Source: Evansella halocellulosilytica
GTDB taxonomy: Bacteria > Bacillota > Bacilli > Bacillales > Salisediminibacteriaceae
Direction: 5' to 3'
NCBI RefSeq assembly: GCF_002335745.1
Contig: NZ_NIST01000001.1
Span: 5,447,342-5,511,341, forward strand
DNA: 64,000 bases
Shown: positions 24,881 to 34,265 of the stretch, piece after piece
Layout of the letters: every line of letters begins with the position of its first letter
Numbering within the stretch: position 1 is the stretch's first letter
Notes under the pieces: generated by a model
What the model saw: only the letters and a program-made list of their open reading frames with translations
The model's database searches: none
Told to the model about the DNA's origin: nothing
Made by a program: the position numbers and the translations under genes

Positions 24881-26041
24881 TTGTTCGACAAAATTTGGGA
24901 AGTGCCTGGCACTTGCCTGAAGGGCGGCTCCTAATACGATGCCGGTGTCACCTAATTGCGAGAAGACGATTTTCGCCTCACTTTTATACGGTTCGGTTAA
25001 ATACATGTTCGACTTTTCTTCAATTAAGTCCCTTAACTCTTTAAAATTTTCTAATAATGATCCGCTTAACAACAATATTTCAGGGTTGTATAAATAAAAG
25101 ATATTTGTAATCGTCGACACGATATACGTCGTCACTCGATCGATAATGTTTACAGCCCACGTCTCTTCATTATTATAAAACTCGATTAGTTCATGCAAAG
25201 AGTCAACTTGTTTTACTTTTCTCGCTTGTTCTAAGATCGATGACTTTGTTACAACAGTCGTTAAACAGCCAAACTTACCGCATTTACACAAACTCCCGTT
25301 AATATCTACTACTGTATGGGCAATTTCTCCAGCGAAGTTATTTTCCCCTCGGTAAAACTCACCGTTCATAATAATCGCTGACCCTATCCCTGATCCAATC
25401 CCAATTAAAACAGAGCTTCTAGAATTTTTCGCTGCCCCGTACATATATTCAGCCATCGCTTTCATCTTTAAATCGTTATCGACAATGACCTTTAATCCTG
25501 TCATGTCCGCTAACATCTTCGCAGCAGGAATATCATGCCAGCCTAATTGTGTTGAGAGCGTTACATACCCGCTTTCATAATTGATATAACCAGGCATACC
25601 GACAGCTATCCCTGCTACTTTCTCTTTCGTAATCCCATATTCGTCGATACACTTATCAATTAATAGACTCATATTTTTTAAAGTGACCTTATAATCCTCA
25701 TCCGGAGGCTTTGCTACCTTTTTAATATAAGCCAATTGATCATTGAAGTTTAAGATCCCGACTTTTATTGACTTTTCGGTTAAGTCTACACCAATCGTAT
25801 AAAAAGCATCGTCACAAATGTCGAGTAAATTAGCCTTTCTTCCGACACCGGAAGAAATTAAATCCGTTTCCTTAACAAACCCGTCATGTTCCAATTCCTG
25901 AACAATTCTAGAGATCGAAGTCGGACTCATATTCGTTCTTTTTGAAATGTCTGCTCTGGACACTGGACCGGAACTTTTGATAATGTCCAGCACCCATTTC
26001 TTATTTTGTTTTTTTATATATAAATTGTCGTGTTTTTCCAT
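24875..26041 (-). CDS. ROK-family transcriptional regulator
   Basis: 388 aa. Winged HTH (about 15-65; VSRADISKRTNMSPTSISR), ROK domain (about 80-375; IGIGSGIGSAI, FAGEIAHTVV) and an intact zinc motif CKCGKFGCL. ATG start behind GAGGTAG. The C-terminal residues SARHFPNFVE are encoded inside a 31-bp palindromic repeat, so the native C-terminus was replaced or extended by the repeat. It lies on the same strand as the Opp/isomerase operon, beyond a 1.3-kb repeat region, and is a candidate regulator for it. Confidence 0.88.
   Translation of the reverse strand: MEKHDNLYIKKQNKKWVLDIIKSSGPVSRADISKRTNMSPTSISRIVQELEHDGFVKETDLISSGVGRKANLLDICDDAFYTIGVDLTEKSIKVGILNFNDQLAYIKKVAKPPDEDYKVTLKNMSLLIDKCIDEYGITKEKVAGIAVGMPGYINYESGYVTLSTQLGWHDIPAAKMLADMTGLKVIVDNDLKMKAMAEYMYGAAKNSRSSVLIGIGSGIGSAIIMNGEFYRGENNFAGEIAHTVVDINGSLCKCGKFGCLTTVVTKSSILEQARKVKQVDSLHELIEFYNNEETWAVNIIDRVTTYIVSTITNIFYLYNPEILLLSGSLLENFKELRDLIEEKSNMYLTEPYKSEAKIVFSQLGDTGIVLGAALQASARHFPNFVEQT
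24884..24914 (+). repeat. 31-bp palindromic repeat, copy 10
   Basis: TTCGACAAAATTTGGG followed by the perfect palindrome AAGTGCCTGGCACTT. Read on the minus strand it encodes the last residues of the ROK regulator. Confidence 0.9.
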
Positions 26042-26127
26042 TTTACTACCTCAATTTTCAACGATAATGATCAACTTTTATAGTTATGCTCTATAGAGAT
26101 TGTTGATTTTAGTAAAGTTCATGATGA

Positions 26128-26553
26128 AAAGCAGCTTTTTCGTTGCCTTCGAGGACACCTGTTCCGTTATCCCCTCCAAAACACAAGTCATCGTTGACAT
26201 TTTCATTCAATAGAGGATCGTGTGGCCGCAAAGATTCAATAATTAGCCTTTTCGTCACAGATAGCGGTTCCTATGGCCGCTCAACCTCGCAGGCGAGCTG
26301 AAGTTCTTTTTGACGGACAACAGATCACTTATTTGACTAAAAAGCAGCTTTTTCGTTGCTTTCGAGGACACCTGTTCCGTTATCCCCTCCAAAAAACAAG
26401 TCATCGTTGACTTTTTCATTCAATAGAGGATCGTGTGGCCGCAAAGATCCAATAATCAGCCTTTTCGTCACAAATAGCGGTTCCTATGGCCGCTCAATCT
26501 CGCAGGCGAGCTGAAGTTCTTTTTGACGGACAACAGATCACGTATTTGATTAA
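26128..26553. repeat. 212-bp direct tandem duplication
   Basis: Two near-identical copies (about 26128-26339 and 26340-26553). Each starts AAAGCAGCTTTTTCGTTGC and ends with CAACAGATCAC and a short AT stretch. Only scattered substitutions separate them, so the duplication is recent. No ORF. Each unit contains dyads such as GCAGGCGAGCTG and GGCCGCTCAA. It directly precedes repeat block B. Confidence 0.85.
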
Positions 26554-26556
26554 AAA

Positions 26557-27150
26557 AAGCGCAAGGCGCCCGCATATCGGCGACACTCTTACCTGCGACG
26601 AGTAACCGCAGGAGCAACGAGCGATTCTCCGCTGAATTCTCTACGAGCTGCTTCGACGCATTCTCTTCTTCGATTACTCTTGCAGAGGAAGAAGCACAGA
26701 GGCTGCGACGAGTAACCGCAGGAGCAACGAGCGACTCTACTCTGAATTCTCTACGAGCTGCTTCGACGCATTCTCTTCTTCGATTACTCTTGCAGAAGAA
26801 GAAGCACAGAGGCTGCGACGAGTAACCCAGGAGCAACGAGCGACTCTACTCTGAATTCTCTACGAGCTGCTTCGACGCATTCTCTTCTTCGATTATACTT
26901 GCAGAGGAAGAAGCACAGAGGCTGCGACGAGTAACCGCAGGAGCATTGTTTTTCTGCGACGAGTAACCGCAGGAGCAAGCGCTGCCTCTTCCTCTTCTAG
27001 CATCTCTCTGTGGATATATCCTCCGAGACAACTCGCAAGATAAGAACTTCGGCTAAAACCCCCCGCGTCCTGCGGGAACGCCGAAGTCACCACATCCGTG
27101 TGGAAGCTCGCGTAATAAACGCTCGTGCCTGCTAGTCTAGACAGCAATCG
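26557..27150. repeat. Modular interspersed repeat, block B
   Basis: Head GCGCAAGGCGCCCGC, then hairpin units at about 26593, 26703, 26813, 26922 and 26954 (spacings 110, 110, 109 and 32), then a single CTCTTCCTC core from about 26987. The core ends in the hairpin CTTCGGC...GCCGAAG (27047-27086) and the tail CTAGACAGCAATCGAGAGG. Same module order as block A with fewer units and one core. Open frames in it are not credible genes. Confidence 0.85.
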
Positions 27151-27183
27151 AGAGGTTGAAATTTTATACTTTCTTACTTAGTG

Positions 27184-27254
27184 AAAAACGCAGGACTCCT
27201 GCACCGAGCATACATCCACGGGCAGGAGGTCCTACTAACAGGATGTCACAGGAC
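27184..27254. other. Structured intergenic inverted repeat
   Basis: AAAACGC and GCGTTTT bound a 71-bp segment that contains GCAGGACTCCTGC and GCAGGAGGTCCT, able to fold into several alternative stems. It lies after the last gene of the Opp/isomerase operon and may be its 3' structure or another small repeat. Confidence 0.4.
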
Positions 27255-27312
27255 ATGGCGTTTTGCCCGGGTGACTTACATCATCATCTTAGCAATAAAA
27301 CGACGAACTGCC

Positions 27313-28206
27313 TTAATATTTAAACTTTTCGATATACTTTACTGCCTCTTTTATTTCTTCAATCGGATTATGATCTACTTCTCTTTCTATCGTTAAGTAT
27401 CCATTATAATTAATTTTCTGTAAAGTCGAAAAATACGTTTCGAAATCTACTGAACCTTGACCTAGAGGAACTTCTCTGAAATATTTACCAGAAGAAACCA
27501 TCTCCGCAATTTGATCATGATCCGTTCCTCCTCCATAACCTAGAAAGCCGTAAACATCTCTTGGATCAACTTGCTTTAACATCATCCCGTCCTTTACATG
27601 TGTATGGACGATATAATCTTTCAACAACTCGACACCTTTCACTGGATCATCTCCGGTTACCATGACCATATTTGCCGGATCGAAATTGACAGATACACCG
27701 TTCGTACTTAAAGAATCTAGAAACTCTTTCAATCTATTTGCAGGTTCAGGTCCGGTTTCGATCGCAAAATAAGCGTTCATCTGCTTGGCATAAACCCCTA
27801 ATTCTTCGCATGCTTTCAACATTTCTTCATGAATTTCACTATCTTTGTTTTCTGGAATAATTCCAATATGCGTTGTGACGATATTCGTTCCTAACTCTAC
27901 AGCTAAGTCAACAATTCGTTTTGACTTCTCAATTTTTGCAGGATTCTCAGTCTTATCTTGAAAACCATGGCCACCTAAATCCCCACATAACGCTGCAATA
28001 TCCAAGTTAAGTGAGTGAATATAGTCTTTTAATTGTTTACGAGCATTCGTATTCAAGCTTTCCGGGGCCATTTCTCCATCAACAGCATAAATTTGAACAC
28101 CATCAGCATTCATATCATGAGCCGTTTTTAATCCTTCTCGCAGTGGAAGACGAAAGTTATCAACGATTACACCAATTTTATTTGAGAGTTTTGTTTCAGG
28201 TGCCAT
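27313..28206 (-). CDS. Sugar phosphate isomerase/epimerase (TIM barrel)
   Basis: 297 aa, AP_endonuc_2/xylose-isomerase-like barrel. Conserved metal-site stretches are TTHIGIIPE, FAIETGPEP, VNFDPANM and VHTHVKDG. IolE/IolI-like enzymes isomerise or epimerise keto-sugars and inosose-type compounds. Its ATG overlaps the stop of the oxidoreductase gene by 1 nt. Last gene of the Opp operon. Exact substrate unknown. Confidence 0.85.
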   Translation of the reverse strand: MAPETKLSNKIGVIVDNFRLPLREGLKTAHDMNADGVQIYAVDGEMAPESLNTNARKQLKDYIHSLNLDIAALCGDLGGHGFQDKTENPAKIEKSKRIVDLAVELGTNIVTTHIGIIPENKDSEIHEEMLKACEELGVYAKQMNAYFAIETGPEPANRLKEFLDSLSTNGVSVNFDPANMVMVTGDDPVKGVELLKDYIVHTHVKDGMMLKQVDPRDVYGFLGYGGGTDHDQIAEMVSSGKYFREVPLGQGSVDFETYFSTLQKINYNGYLTIEREVDHNPIEEIKEAVKYIEKFKY

Positions 28207-29267
28207 TATTGAAAGACCACCTCACTCTTTTTTTCCGCCGCTTCATAAATACCGCACAATATTTTCATCATTTCTACCCCATCTTCAACCGGTGCAACTG
28301 TTTCTTCCTCGAATAAACAACTGCGGACAAATTGGTCGATTTCATTTTGAAAGGCATTTTCGAAATCGAATGAGAGATGGTCGATTTGCGGATCAATATT
28401 TAAGATCGTATCATTTGCTTCTGTTATGATTTTTAATGCGGGCTCTAGTTCTGCTCCCCCTTTTGTTCCATACAATTTGACGCCAACTTCATCCTCTTTC
28501 GCATGAAGTGTGTATGAAACATCGACCATGAGTGAAGCACCGTTTTCGAACGTAATGAGAGCATTCGCTAAATCTTCAACCGAATTTTTTCTCGCATCAT
28601 AATCAGCTGCTTTATAAAAACTTAAGTTTTTCACGTTAGCACGATTTCCTAGTTTTGTATACGTATTCCCGGTTATCGTTTTTACTTTCGGACGCCCCAT
28701 TAAATACCAGCAAATATCAATAACATGCACACCTAAATCAATTAATGGACCTCCACCCGATTTTTCTTTATTAGCAAACCAGCCGCCGGGATTCCCGTGA
28801 CGTCGCAGACATGATGCTTTTGCATAATAAATCTCACCTAATTGCCCTTCGTCAATGAACGATTTTAACACTTTTGTGTTCGTCCCGAACCTTCTGACAA
28901 ACCCGACCTGGACAATTTTATCCGACTGTTTTGCAGCCTTTTCGACTTGATTAGCTTCTTCTACATTCATCGATAACGGTTTTTCCACTAACACATGTTT
29001 CCCAGCATGAAGTGCCTTAATCGTAAGGTCCGTGTGGGTGTTGTTCCACGTACATATACTGACTGCATCTACTTGTGAATCTTGAAAAACTTCATCTAAA
29101 CTATGATAGACGATGTCTGCCTCATATTCCTTTGCTTTTTTTTCGGCTCTTTCTACTGAGTAATCGTAAACTCCTCGCAAATGAACATGTTCGTTTGCTT
29201 GATAGGCTTTGAAATGCAAGTCTGAGATTGTTCCTGTCCCGATAATACAAACATTTAGTCTCTCCAT
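28206..29267 (-). CDS. Gfo/Idh/MocA-family oxidoreductase
   Basis: 353 aa. The N-terminal Rossmann fold (NVCIIGTGTISDLHF) is followed by the conserved EKPLSMNVEEA and the catalytic-region GGGPLIDLGVHVIDICW. An NAD(P)-dependent sugar or polyol dehydrogenase. ATG 29267 is preferred because AAAGGTGG is 9 nt upstream; the longer TTG start adds eight residues through that site. It is flanked by two TIM-barrel isomerases, a combination used for oxidation-isomerisation of sugars such as inositol, glucosides or sugar acids. Confidence 0.88.
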   Translation of the reverse strand: MERLNVCIIGTGTISDLHFKAYQANEHVHLRGVYDYSVERAEKKAKEYEADIVYHSLDEVFQDSQVDAVSICTWNNTHTDLTIKALHAGKHVLVEKPLSMNVEEANQVEKAAKQSDKIVQVGFVRRFGTNTKVLKSFIDEGQLGEIYYAKASCLRRHGNPGGWFANKEKSGGGPLIDLGVHVIDICWYLMGRPKVKTITGNTYTKLGNRANVKNLSFYKAADYDARKNSVEDLANALITFENGASLMVDVSYTLHAKEDEVGVKLYGTKGGAELEPALKIITEANDTILNIDPQIDHLSFDFENAFQNEIDQFVRSCLFEEETVAPVEDGVEMMKILCGIYEAAEKKSEVVFQ

Positions 29268-29297
29268 GAAGAAAAACCACCTTTTTTTCAATATTGA

Positions 29298-30170
29298 TTA
29301 CGCTTCATTCCACAATCTTTTCAAGTTGGCCATTCCAATCCTTGAGCCTAACTGACAATCTTCCATTCCTTCAAATTCAACCGTAATATAACCGTCAAAC
29401 CCTGAATTTTTCACTAAATTAATCACTTCACGAATATTAATATCTCCATGCCCGATAATTGCGCCGCGGAGATAATTTTTATTTACTGTAATAAACCACT
29501 TTCCTTCGCCCGGATTTTCATAATAAGGACGAATATAAAAATCTTTGAAATGAACACGATTAGCATATTGAATATTTTTTTTCACCCCTACAAGAGGGTC
29601 TTCATCGGCACATAAAAAGTTTCCTATATCCAATGTCGTTTTAAAGTTTTCCCGATCAACCGCATGAAGGACTCGTTGAACTCTATCACTCGACTGAACA
29701 TTAAAACCATGGTTTTCAATCGTCGTCGTCATATCATATTGAGCAGCATAATCTGCAAGGATCTGGCTTCCTTTTACCATTTTCGAAAAATGTTGATCAA
29801 AATAATGAATCGTCATTTCTTCGTCTTTCAATTGAAATGATGTTAAATCATGGCGGATACTGTTAATTCCTAACCGGTTGGCAATATCAATATGTTTTCT
29901 AATCCGTTCAATTTCCTCTTCAAATTCTTGCTCGGTCTCTTGACATAAGTTTGCCGGAAAAGAGTAGCCTGATAATTCAATATTAGCCGCTTTCGCTTTT
30001 TCTTTTATTTCGTCTGCTAGCTCCTCGTTATCGACGACTGAATATCCGTATGGGACGAGCTCCATATGCTCCCCGCCGTTATCTGCAACCCATTGAATCG
30101 CATCTAAAATGCTCAATTTCCCCGACTGAATGTCACTTAATAAACTGTACGAACTTAATCCTACTTTCAT
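29298..30170 (-). CDS. Sugar phosphate isomerase/epimerase (TIM barrel)
   Basis: 290 aa, AP_endonuc_2-like fold. Motifs are GGEHMELVPYG, TTIENHG, KTTLDIGNFL, RVHFKDF and YITVEFEG. It is a distant paralogue of the 27313 enzyme. ATG 30170 follows GAAGGAG at 8 nt; the upstream GTG overlaps that site. It is coupled closely to the ATPase gene before it. Confidence 0.85.
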   Translation of the reverse strand: MKVGLSSYSLLSDIQSGKLSILDAIQWVADNGGEHMELVPYGYSVVDNEELADEIKEKAKAANIELSGYSFPANLCQETEQEFEEEIERIRKHIDIANRLGINSIRHDLTSFQLKDEEMTIHYFDQHFSKMVKGSQILADYAAQYDMTTTIENHGFNVQSSDRVQRVLHAVDRENFKTTLDIGNFLCADEDPLVGVKKNIQYANRVHFKDFYIRPYYENPGEGKWFITVNKNYLRGAIIGHGDINIREVINLVKNSGFDGYITVEFEGMEDCQLGSRIGMANLKRLWNEA

Positions 30171-30175
30171 TCCAA

Positions 30176-31192
30176 TCACTCCTTCATTTGAATAGTCTTT
30201 AAAGGCAAATCTTCCTGTTTCCTTTCTTCATATAAGTGACAGGCGACAAGGTGTTCTGATTCCATCCGGTGCGTTAAAGCTGGGTCTGTCTGCCTGCATA
30301 CATCCATTGCATCAGGACAACGCGTATGAAATTTACAGCCTGCAGGAGGATTTACAGGACTCGGAATATCTCCTTTTAAAATGATTCTCTCTCGTTTCAT
30401 TTTTGGGTCAGGAATAGGGACTGAAGAAAGTAATGCCTTCGTATATGGATGCTTCGGGTTTGAAAAAACCTCGTTTTTTGACCCACACTCAACGATTTTC
30501 CCTAAATACATTACCGCAATTTGATCACTAATATGTTCAACGACACTTAGGTCATGTGAAATAAATAAGTAAGTTAATTGAAATTCTTCTTTTAAATCTT
30601 TTAATAAATTTAATATTTGCGATTGTACGGAAACATCCAGCGCAGAGACTGGTTCATCAGCAATAATTAATTGCGGCTTCAGGATTAATGCTCTCGCAAT
30701 TCCGATTCGCTGTCTTTGACCACCGCTGAATTCATGGGCATACCGCTCTGCCTGACTTTCATTTAACCCTACTACTTCAAGGATTTCAGACACTAATCTA
30801 TTTTTCTCGGCTTTCGTTTTTTTCGTATGAATGACTAAAGGCTCTGATACGATATCTTTCACTTTCATACGAGGGTTTAGTGATGCGTATGGATCTTGGA
30901 AAACCATTTGCATCTTTTTTCGAATGTGACCGAGATTCGTTTCTTTCTTCTGCGAAATCTCTTCCCCATCAAACCAAATTTCCCCACTTGTTGGAGTTGT
31001 GAGTCGTGAAATTAACCTGCCTGTCGTTGACTTCCCACAGCCGCTCTCACCGACTAAACAAAACGTTTCACCTTCGTTTAAATGAAACGATACATCATTT
31101 ACTGCATGTAATATTTTTTTCTTATCAAAAATACCGTTTTTAATGTGGAACGATTTTTTTAATCGATTGACTTCTAACAGTTTTTTTGCCAC
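30176..31192 (-). CDS. Opp-type ABC transporter ATP-binding protein (OppF-like)
   Basis: 338 aa. Walker A GESGCGKST, signature FSGGQRQRIGIARAL, Walker B LIIADEPVSALD, and the C-terminal oligopeptide domain with CxFHTRCP (GCKFHTRCPDAMDVC). GTG 31192 has GGGGAGGT 6 nt upstream; the first in-frame TTG overlaps the end of the OppD-like gene. Works with the next four transport genes. Confidence 0.9.
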   Translation of the reverse strand: MAKKLLEVNRLKKSFHIKNGIFDKKKILHAVNDVSFHLNEGETFCLVGESGCGKSTTGRLISRLTTPTSGEIWFDGEEISQKKETNLGHIRKKMQMVFQDPYASLNPRMKVKDIVSEPLVIHTKKTKAEKNRLVSEILEVVGLNESQAERYAHEFSGGQRQRIGIARALILKPQLIIADEPVSALDVSVQSQILNLLKDLKEEFQLTYLFISHDLSVVEHISDQIAVMYLGKIVECGSKNEVFSNPKHPYTKALLSSVPIPDPKMKRERIILKGDIPSPVNPPAGCKFHTRCPDAMDVCRQTDPALTHRMESEHLVACHLYEERKQEDLPLKTIQMKE

Positions 31193-31205
31193 TCGCACAC
31201 CTCCC

Positions 31206-32177
31206 CTACTTTTCAAATAGCCAGCAGCTGCAGCTACGACCTTGGCTTATCTTTGTCATTTCAGGCTCCTTCTCTAAACATATTGGCATTACATCCTCAC
31301 AACGGGGAGCAAACTTGCAGCCTTCGATCTTTTCGGTTGGATCAGGAACTTTGCCTCGAATCGAACTGAGCCGTGCTTTGTTTTGACCAATTTTAGGTAC
31401 CGATTCGATTAATCCTTTCGTATATGGATGCTTCGGATCCTCAAACAACTCATTGACATCCGCTTCTTCGACAACCCTTCCCGCGTACATGACAACGACT
31501 CTGTCACACATTTCCGCGACAACACCTAAGTCGTGCGTAATTAATAACATCGACATGTTCTCTTCTCGTTGTAGCTGCCTCATTAAATCGAGAATCTGTG
31601 CCTGAATCGTGACATCGAGAGCGGTCGTCGGCTCATCAGCTATAAGCAATTCAGGGTGACAGGACATCGCAATCGCAATCATGACACGTTGGCGCATCCC
31701 TCCGGACAACTGATGCGGGAATTCACTCATAATTTCGTTTGGACGAGGAATGCCTACTTTCGTTAACATACCAATTGCGTGTTGTTTCGCTTGTTTTTGT
31801 CGATATCCTAAATGGAGTCGAATCGGTTCCATAATTTGTTCGCCAATCTTCATAACAGGATTTAATGACGTCATCGGCTCTTGAAAAATCATCGCAATTT
31901 GTTTACCGCGAATTTTTCTCATTTTTGCTTCAGATACATTCGTAATATCGTTGCCATTAAACCTGATTTGCCCGCCACAAATCTCACCTGACGTCCCCTT
32001 AAATAGCCGCATAATTGAAATAGACGTAAGACTCTTTCCGCATCCCGACTCACCGACTAGCCCTACTATTTCTCCTTTATGAATATGAAAATGAACACCG
32101 TGTAAAATCTTTATTTCTTCTTTGTCCTTCAAAAATTGAGTTTGTAAATCATCTACCTCCAGGATTCGCTCCTCCAT
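31206..32177 (-). CDS. Opp-type ABC transporter ATP-binding protein (OppD-like)
   Basis: 323 aa. Walker A GESGCGKSL, signature LSGGMRQRVMIAIAM, Walker B LLIADEPTTALD, and a Cys-rich tail (CKFAPRCEDVMPIC) as in OppD. Pairs with the OppF-like subunit. It lies 13 bp before that gene's start. Confidence 0.92.
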   Translation of the reverse strand: MEERILEVDDLQTQFLKDKEEIKILHGVHFHIHKGEIVGLVGESGCGKSLTSISIMRLFKGTSGEICGGQIRFNGNDITNVSEAKMRKIRGKQIAMIFQEPMTSLNPVMKIGEQIMEPIRLHLGYRQKQAKQHAIGMLTKVGIPRPNEIMSEFPHQLSGGMRQRVMIAIAMSCHPELLIADEPTTALDVTIQAQILDLMRQLQREENMSMLLITHDLGVVAEMCDRVVVMYAGRVVEEADVNELFEDPKHPYTKGLIESVPKIGQNKARLSSIRGKVPDPTEKIEGCKFAPRCEDVMPICLEKEPEMTKISQGRSCSCWLFEK

Positions 32178-32192
32178 GAAAGATTTCTCCTT

Positions 32193-33092
32193 TTAATCAT
32201 TCTTCGTTTTAGGGTCTAATACATCACGCAAACCGTCTCCAATAAGGTTAAAGGCTAATACAGTAAGGAATATCGCGACACCCGGCATGATGACGATATG
32301 TGGAGATGTACCTAAGTAATCTCGTCCCATCGTCAACATCGCTCCCCAATCAGGCGTTTCCGGACTCGCCCCTAAGCCTAGAAAACTTAAGCTGGCAGCC
32401 GCAAGTATAGCTGTCCCGATTCTCATCGTGAAAAATACGAGTAAACTGCTGAATGTCTCGGGAAATACGTGTTTCAGGATAATCCTCTTTTTGTTCGCTC
32501 CCATAGACCGCGCTGCTTCAACGAATAACGTCTCCTTCACTTCTAACGTTGCCCCTCGAATAAGCCGAGCAAAGGACGGAACGCTGAATACAGCGATTGC
32601 AATAACGACATTAATAAGCCCAGGTCCTAAAATTGCGATAATCGCAATGGCTAAAATAATGTCCGGGAACGCGAACATGACATCACTAGACCTCATAATG
32701 AACCGGTCTAATATGCCGCCAAAGAAGCCACTAATCAACCCTAAAGCGGTCCCGACTACTGCACCAAGAAAAACAGAAATAAAACTGACACTTAATGAAA
32801 TTCTCGTTCCGTAAATGAGACGGCTGAATATATCACGGCCATATTCATCCGTACCTGCGATATGACTTACAGAAGGTCCAGCTAGAATTGAACTATAATT
32901 CGGTTCATATGGATCATACGGTGTTAAATAAGGTCCAATAACCGCTACAATGATCATCAGCAGGAGAAAAATACTTGCCATGAAAGCAACTTTTTTCCGT
33001 TTCCAATTTTTCCAAAATTCCTTTACTGGTGAATATTGATTTTTTGCTGCGAACGTTCCTGTTCTCTGAGGATCCTTTTTTAAAGCCTCCAT
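32193..33092 (-). CDS. Opp-type ABC transporter permease (OppC-like)
   Basis: 299 aa with six membrane helices, an N-terminal OppC_N segment (FWKNWKRKKVAFMASIF) and the EAA loop EAARSMGANKKRIILKHVFPE. ATG 33092 is preferred to the upstream ATG at 33107, which lies across the GGGGGG ribosome binding site. Confidence 0.9.
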   Translation of the reverse strand: MEALKKDPQRTGTFAAKNQYSPVKEFWKNWKRKKVAFMASIFLLLMIIVAVIGPYLTPYDPYEPNYSSILAGPSVSHIAGTDEYGRDIFSRLIYGTRISLSVSFISVFLGAVVGTALGLISGFFGGILDRFIMRSSDVMFAFPDIILAIAIIAILGPGLINVVIAIAVFSVPSFARLIRGATLEVKETLFVEAARSMGANKKRIILKHVFPETFSSLLVFFTMRIGTAILAAASLSFLGLGASPETPDWGAMLTMGRDYLGTSPHIVIMPGVAIFLTVLAFNLIGDGLRDVLDPKTKND

Positions 33093-33108
33093 TCGAATTC
33101 CCCCCATG

Positions 33109-34035
33109 CTAAGAACCCATTGTCCTAATTTTCGGATTTAAAACACTGTACAAAATATCAACAAGAAGGTTGACCAAAATAAACTGGACGGAAAAAAGCA
33201 GCAGTAATGCTTGAATGACAGGGTAATCGCGAAAGGCAATTGAATCGATGAGCAGACGCCCCATCCCCGGAAAACTAAAGACCGTTTCAACGACGACAGA
33301 ACCACCAAGTAAAAATCCAAATTGTAAACCGGTAATCGTTACAACAGAGATCATCGAATTTCTCAATGCGTGCTTTGGAATAATAATCAATTCCCTTAAC
33401 CCTTTTGCTCTCCCGGTTCGAATAAAGTCGGCACCGAGCGTTTCAAGTAATGATGACCTCGTAAAGCGAGCAATCATTGCCATAATCCCTGCTCCTAGAG
33501 CTATCGATGGCAAAATAAAATGTTTCCAACTGTCAGCTCCTCCAGTCGGCAGCCACCCTAATTGGACAGAAAATAATTGAATAAGGATTAACCCGAGCCA
33601 AAAGCCAGGAATCGATATTCCAGAAACGGCTGTAAGCATCCCTAAACTATCAGGCCATTTATTTTTGAAAACTGCGGACACTGTCCCAATAATAATTCCG
33701 AAGATAAAGGCCCAAATGATACTGAATAACGTAAGTAATACCGAATTTTTAAAACGATTTTCAAACATTTCCGTTACGGGAAGACCCGTTTTTAAAGAGC
33801 TGCCAAGATCTCCTTGAAAAATTCCATTCATATATGAAACATATTGTAACGCGATCGGATCATTCAGCCCCATTTCCTCTCTGATCTTATTGACTTCATC
33901 TAGATTAGCATCCGGTCCTACAACTAACCGAGCAGGGTCACCAGGGATTAAGTGAATGAAGAAAAAAATGAGCATCGAGACAATCAATAAGGTCGGAATT
34001 AATTCCAGTATTTTCTTACCCACATACCGAAACAT
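33109..34035 (-). CDS. Opp-type ABC transporter permease (OppB-like)
   Basis: 308 aa. Typical opening YVGKKILELIPTLLIVS, the HLIPGDPARLVVG periplasmic stretch and the EAA-type loop RTGRAKGLRELIIIPKHALRN. ATG 34035 follows AAAGGAGGG at about 8 nt; an ORF extension of 20 residues upstream is not supported. Confidence 0.9.
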   Translation of the reverse strand: MFRYVGKKILELIPTLLIVSMLIFFFIHLIPGDPARLVVGPDANLDEVNKIREEMGLNDPIALQYVSYMNGIFQGDLGSSLKTGLPVTEMFENRFKNSVLLTLFSIIWAFIFGIIIGTVSAVFKNKWPDSLGMLTAVSGISIPGFWLGLILIQLFSVQLGWLPTGGADSWKHFILPSIALGAGIMAMIARFTRSSLLETLGADFIRTGRAKGLRELIIIPKHALRNSMISVVTITGLQFGFLLGGSVVVETVFSFPGMGRLLIDSIAFRDYPVIQALLLLFSVQFILVNLLVDILYSVLNPKIRTMGS

Positions 34036-34208
34036 ATTCGTCCCTCCTTTCTGGACAAACAAAACTTGGCTTGTCGTTAAAGAGGTTCTCAGCAAGTAAA
34101 TTATTTTGCCTAGAAACCCTTATGCTTCGTACAAGTCTTAATGCAATGGTGAAAGCCTTAGTTTCAGTTATACGATCATCCATAGGTTTTATAAATTCTG
34201 TTAAGACA

Positions 34209-34244
34209 AAAAGGAATGGGGTGCAGACACACCCCGTACCTTTT
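34209..34244 (-). other. Intercistronic hairpin after the OppA-like gene
   Basis: GGGGTG / CACCCC core extended by AAAAGG / CCTTTT. It lies between the binding-protein stop and the OppB-like start and is followed by a short T-run on the minus strand. Likely 3' protection or partial termination favouring binding-protein expression. Confidence 0.6.
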
Positions 34245-34265
34245 GTGTCTCAATTAACTCAGACC

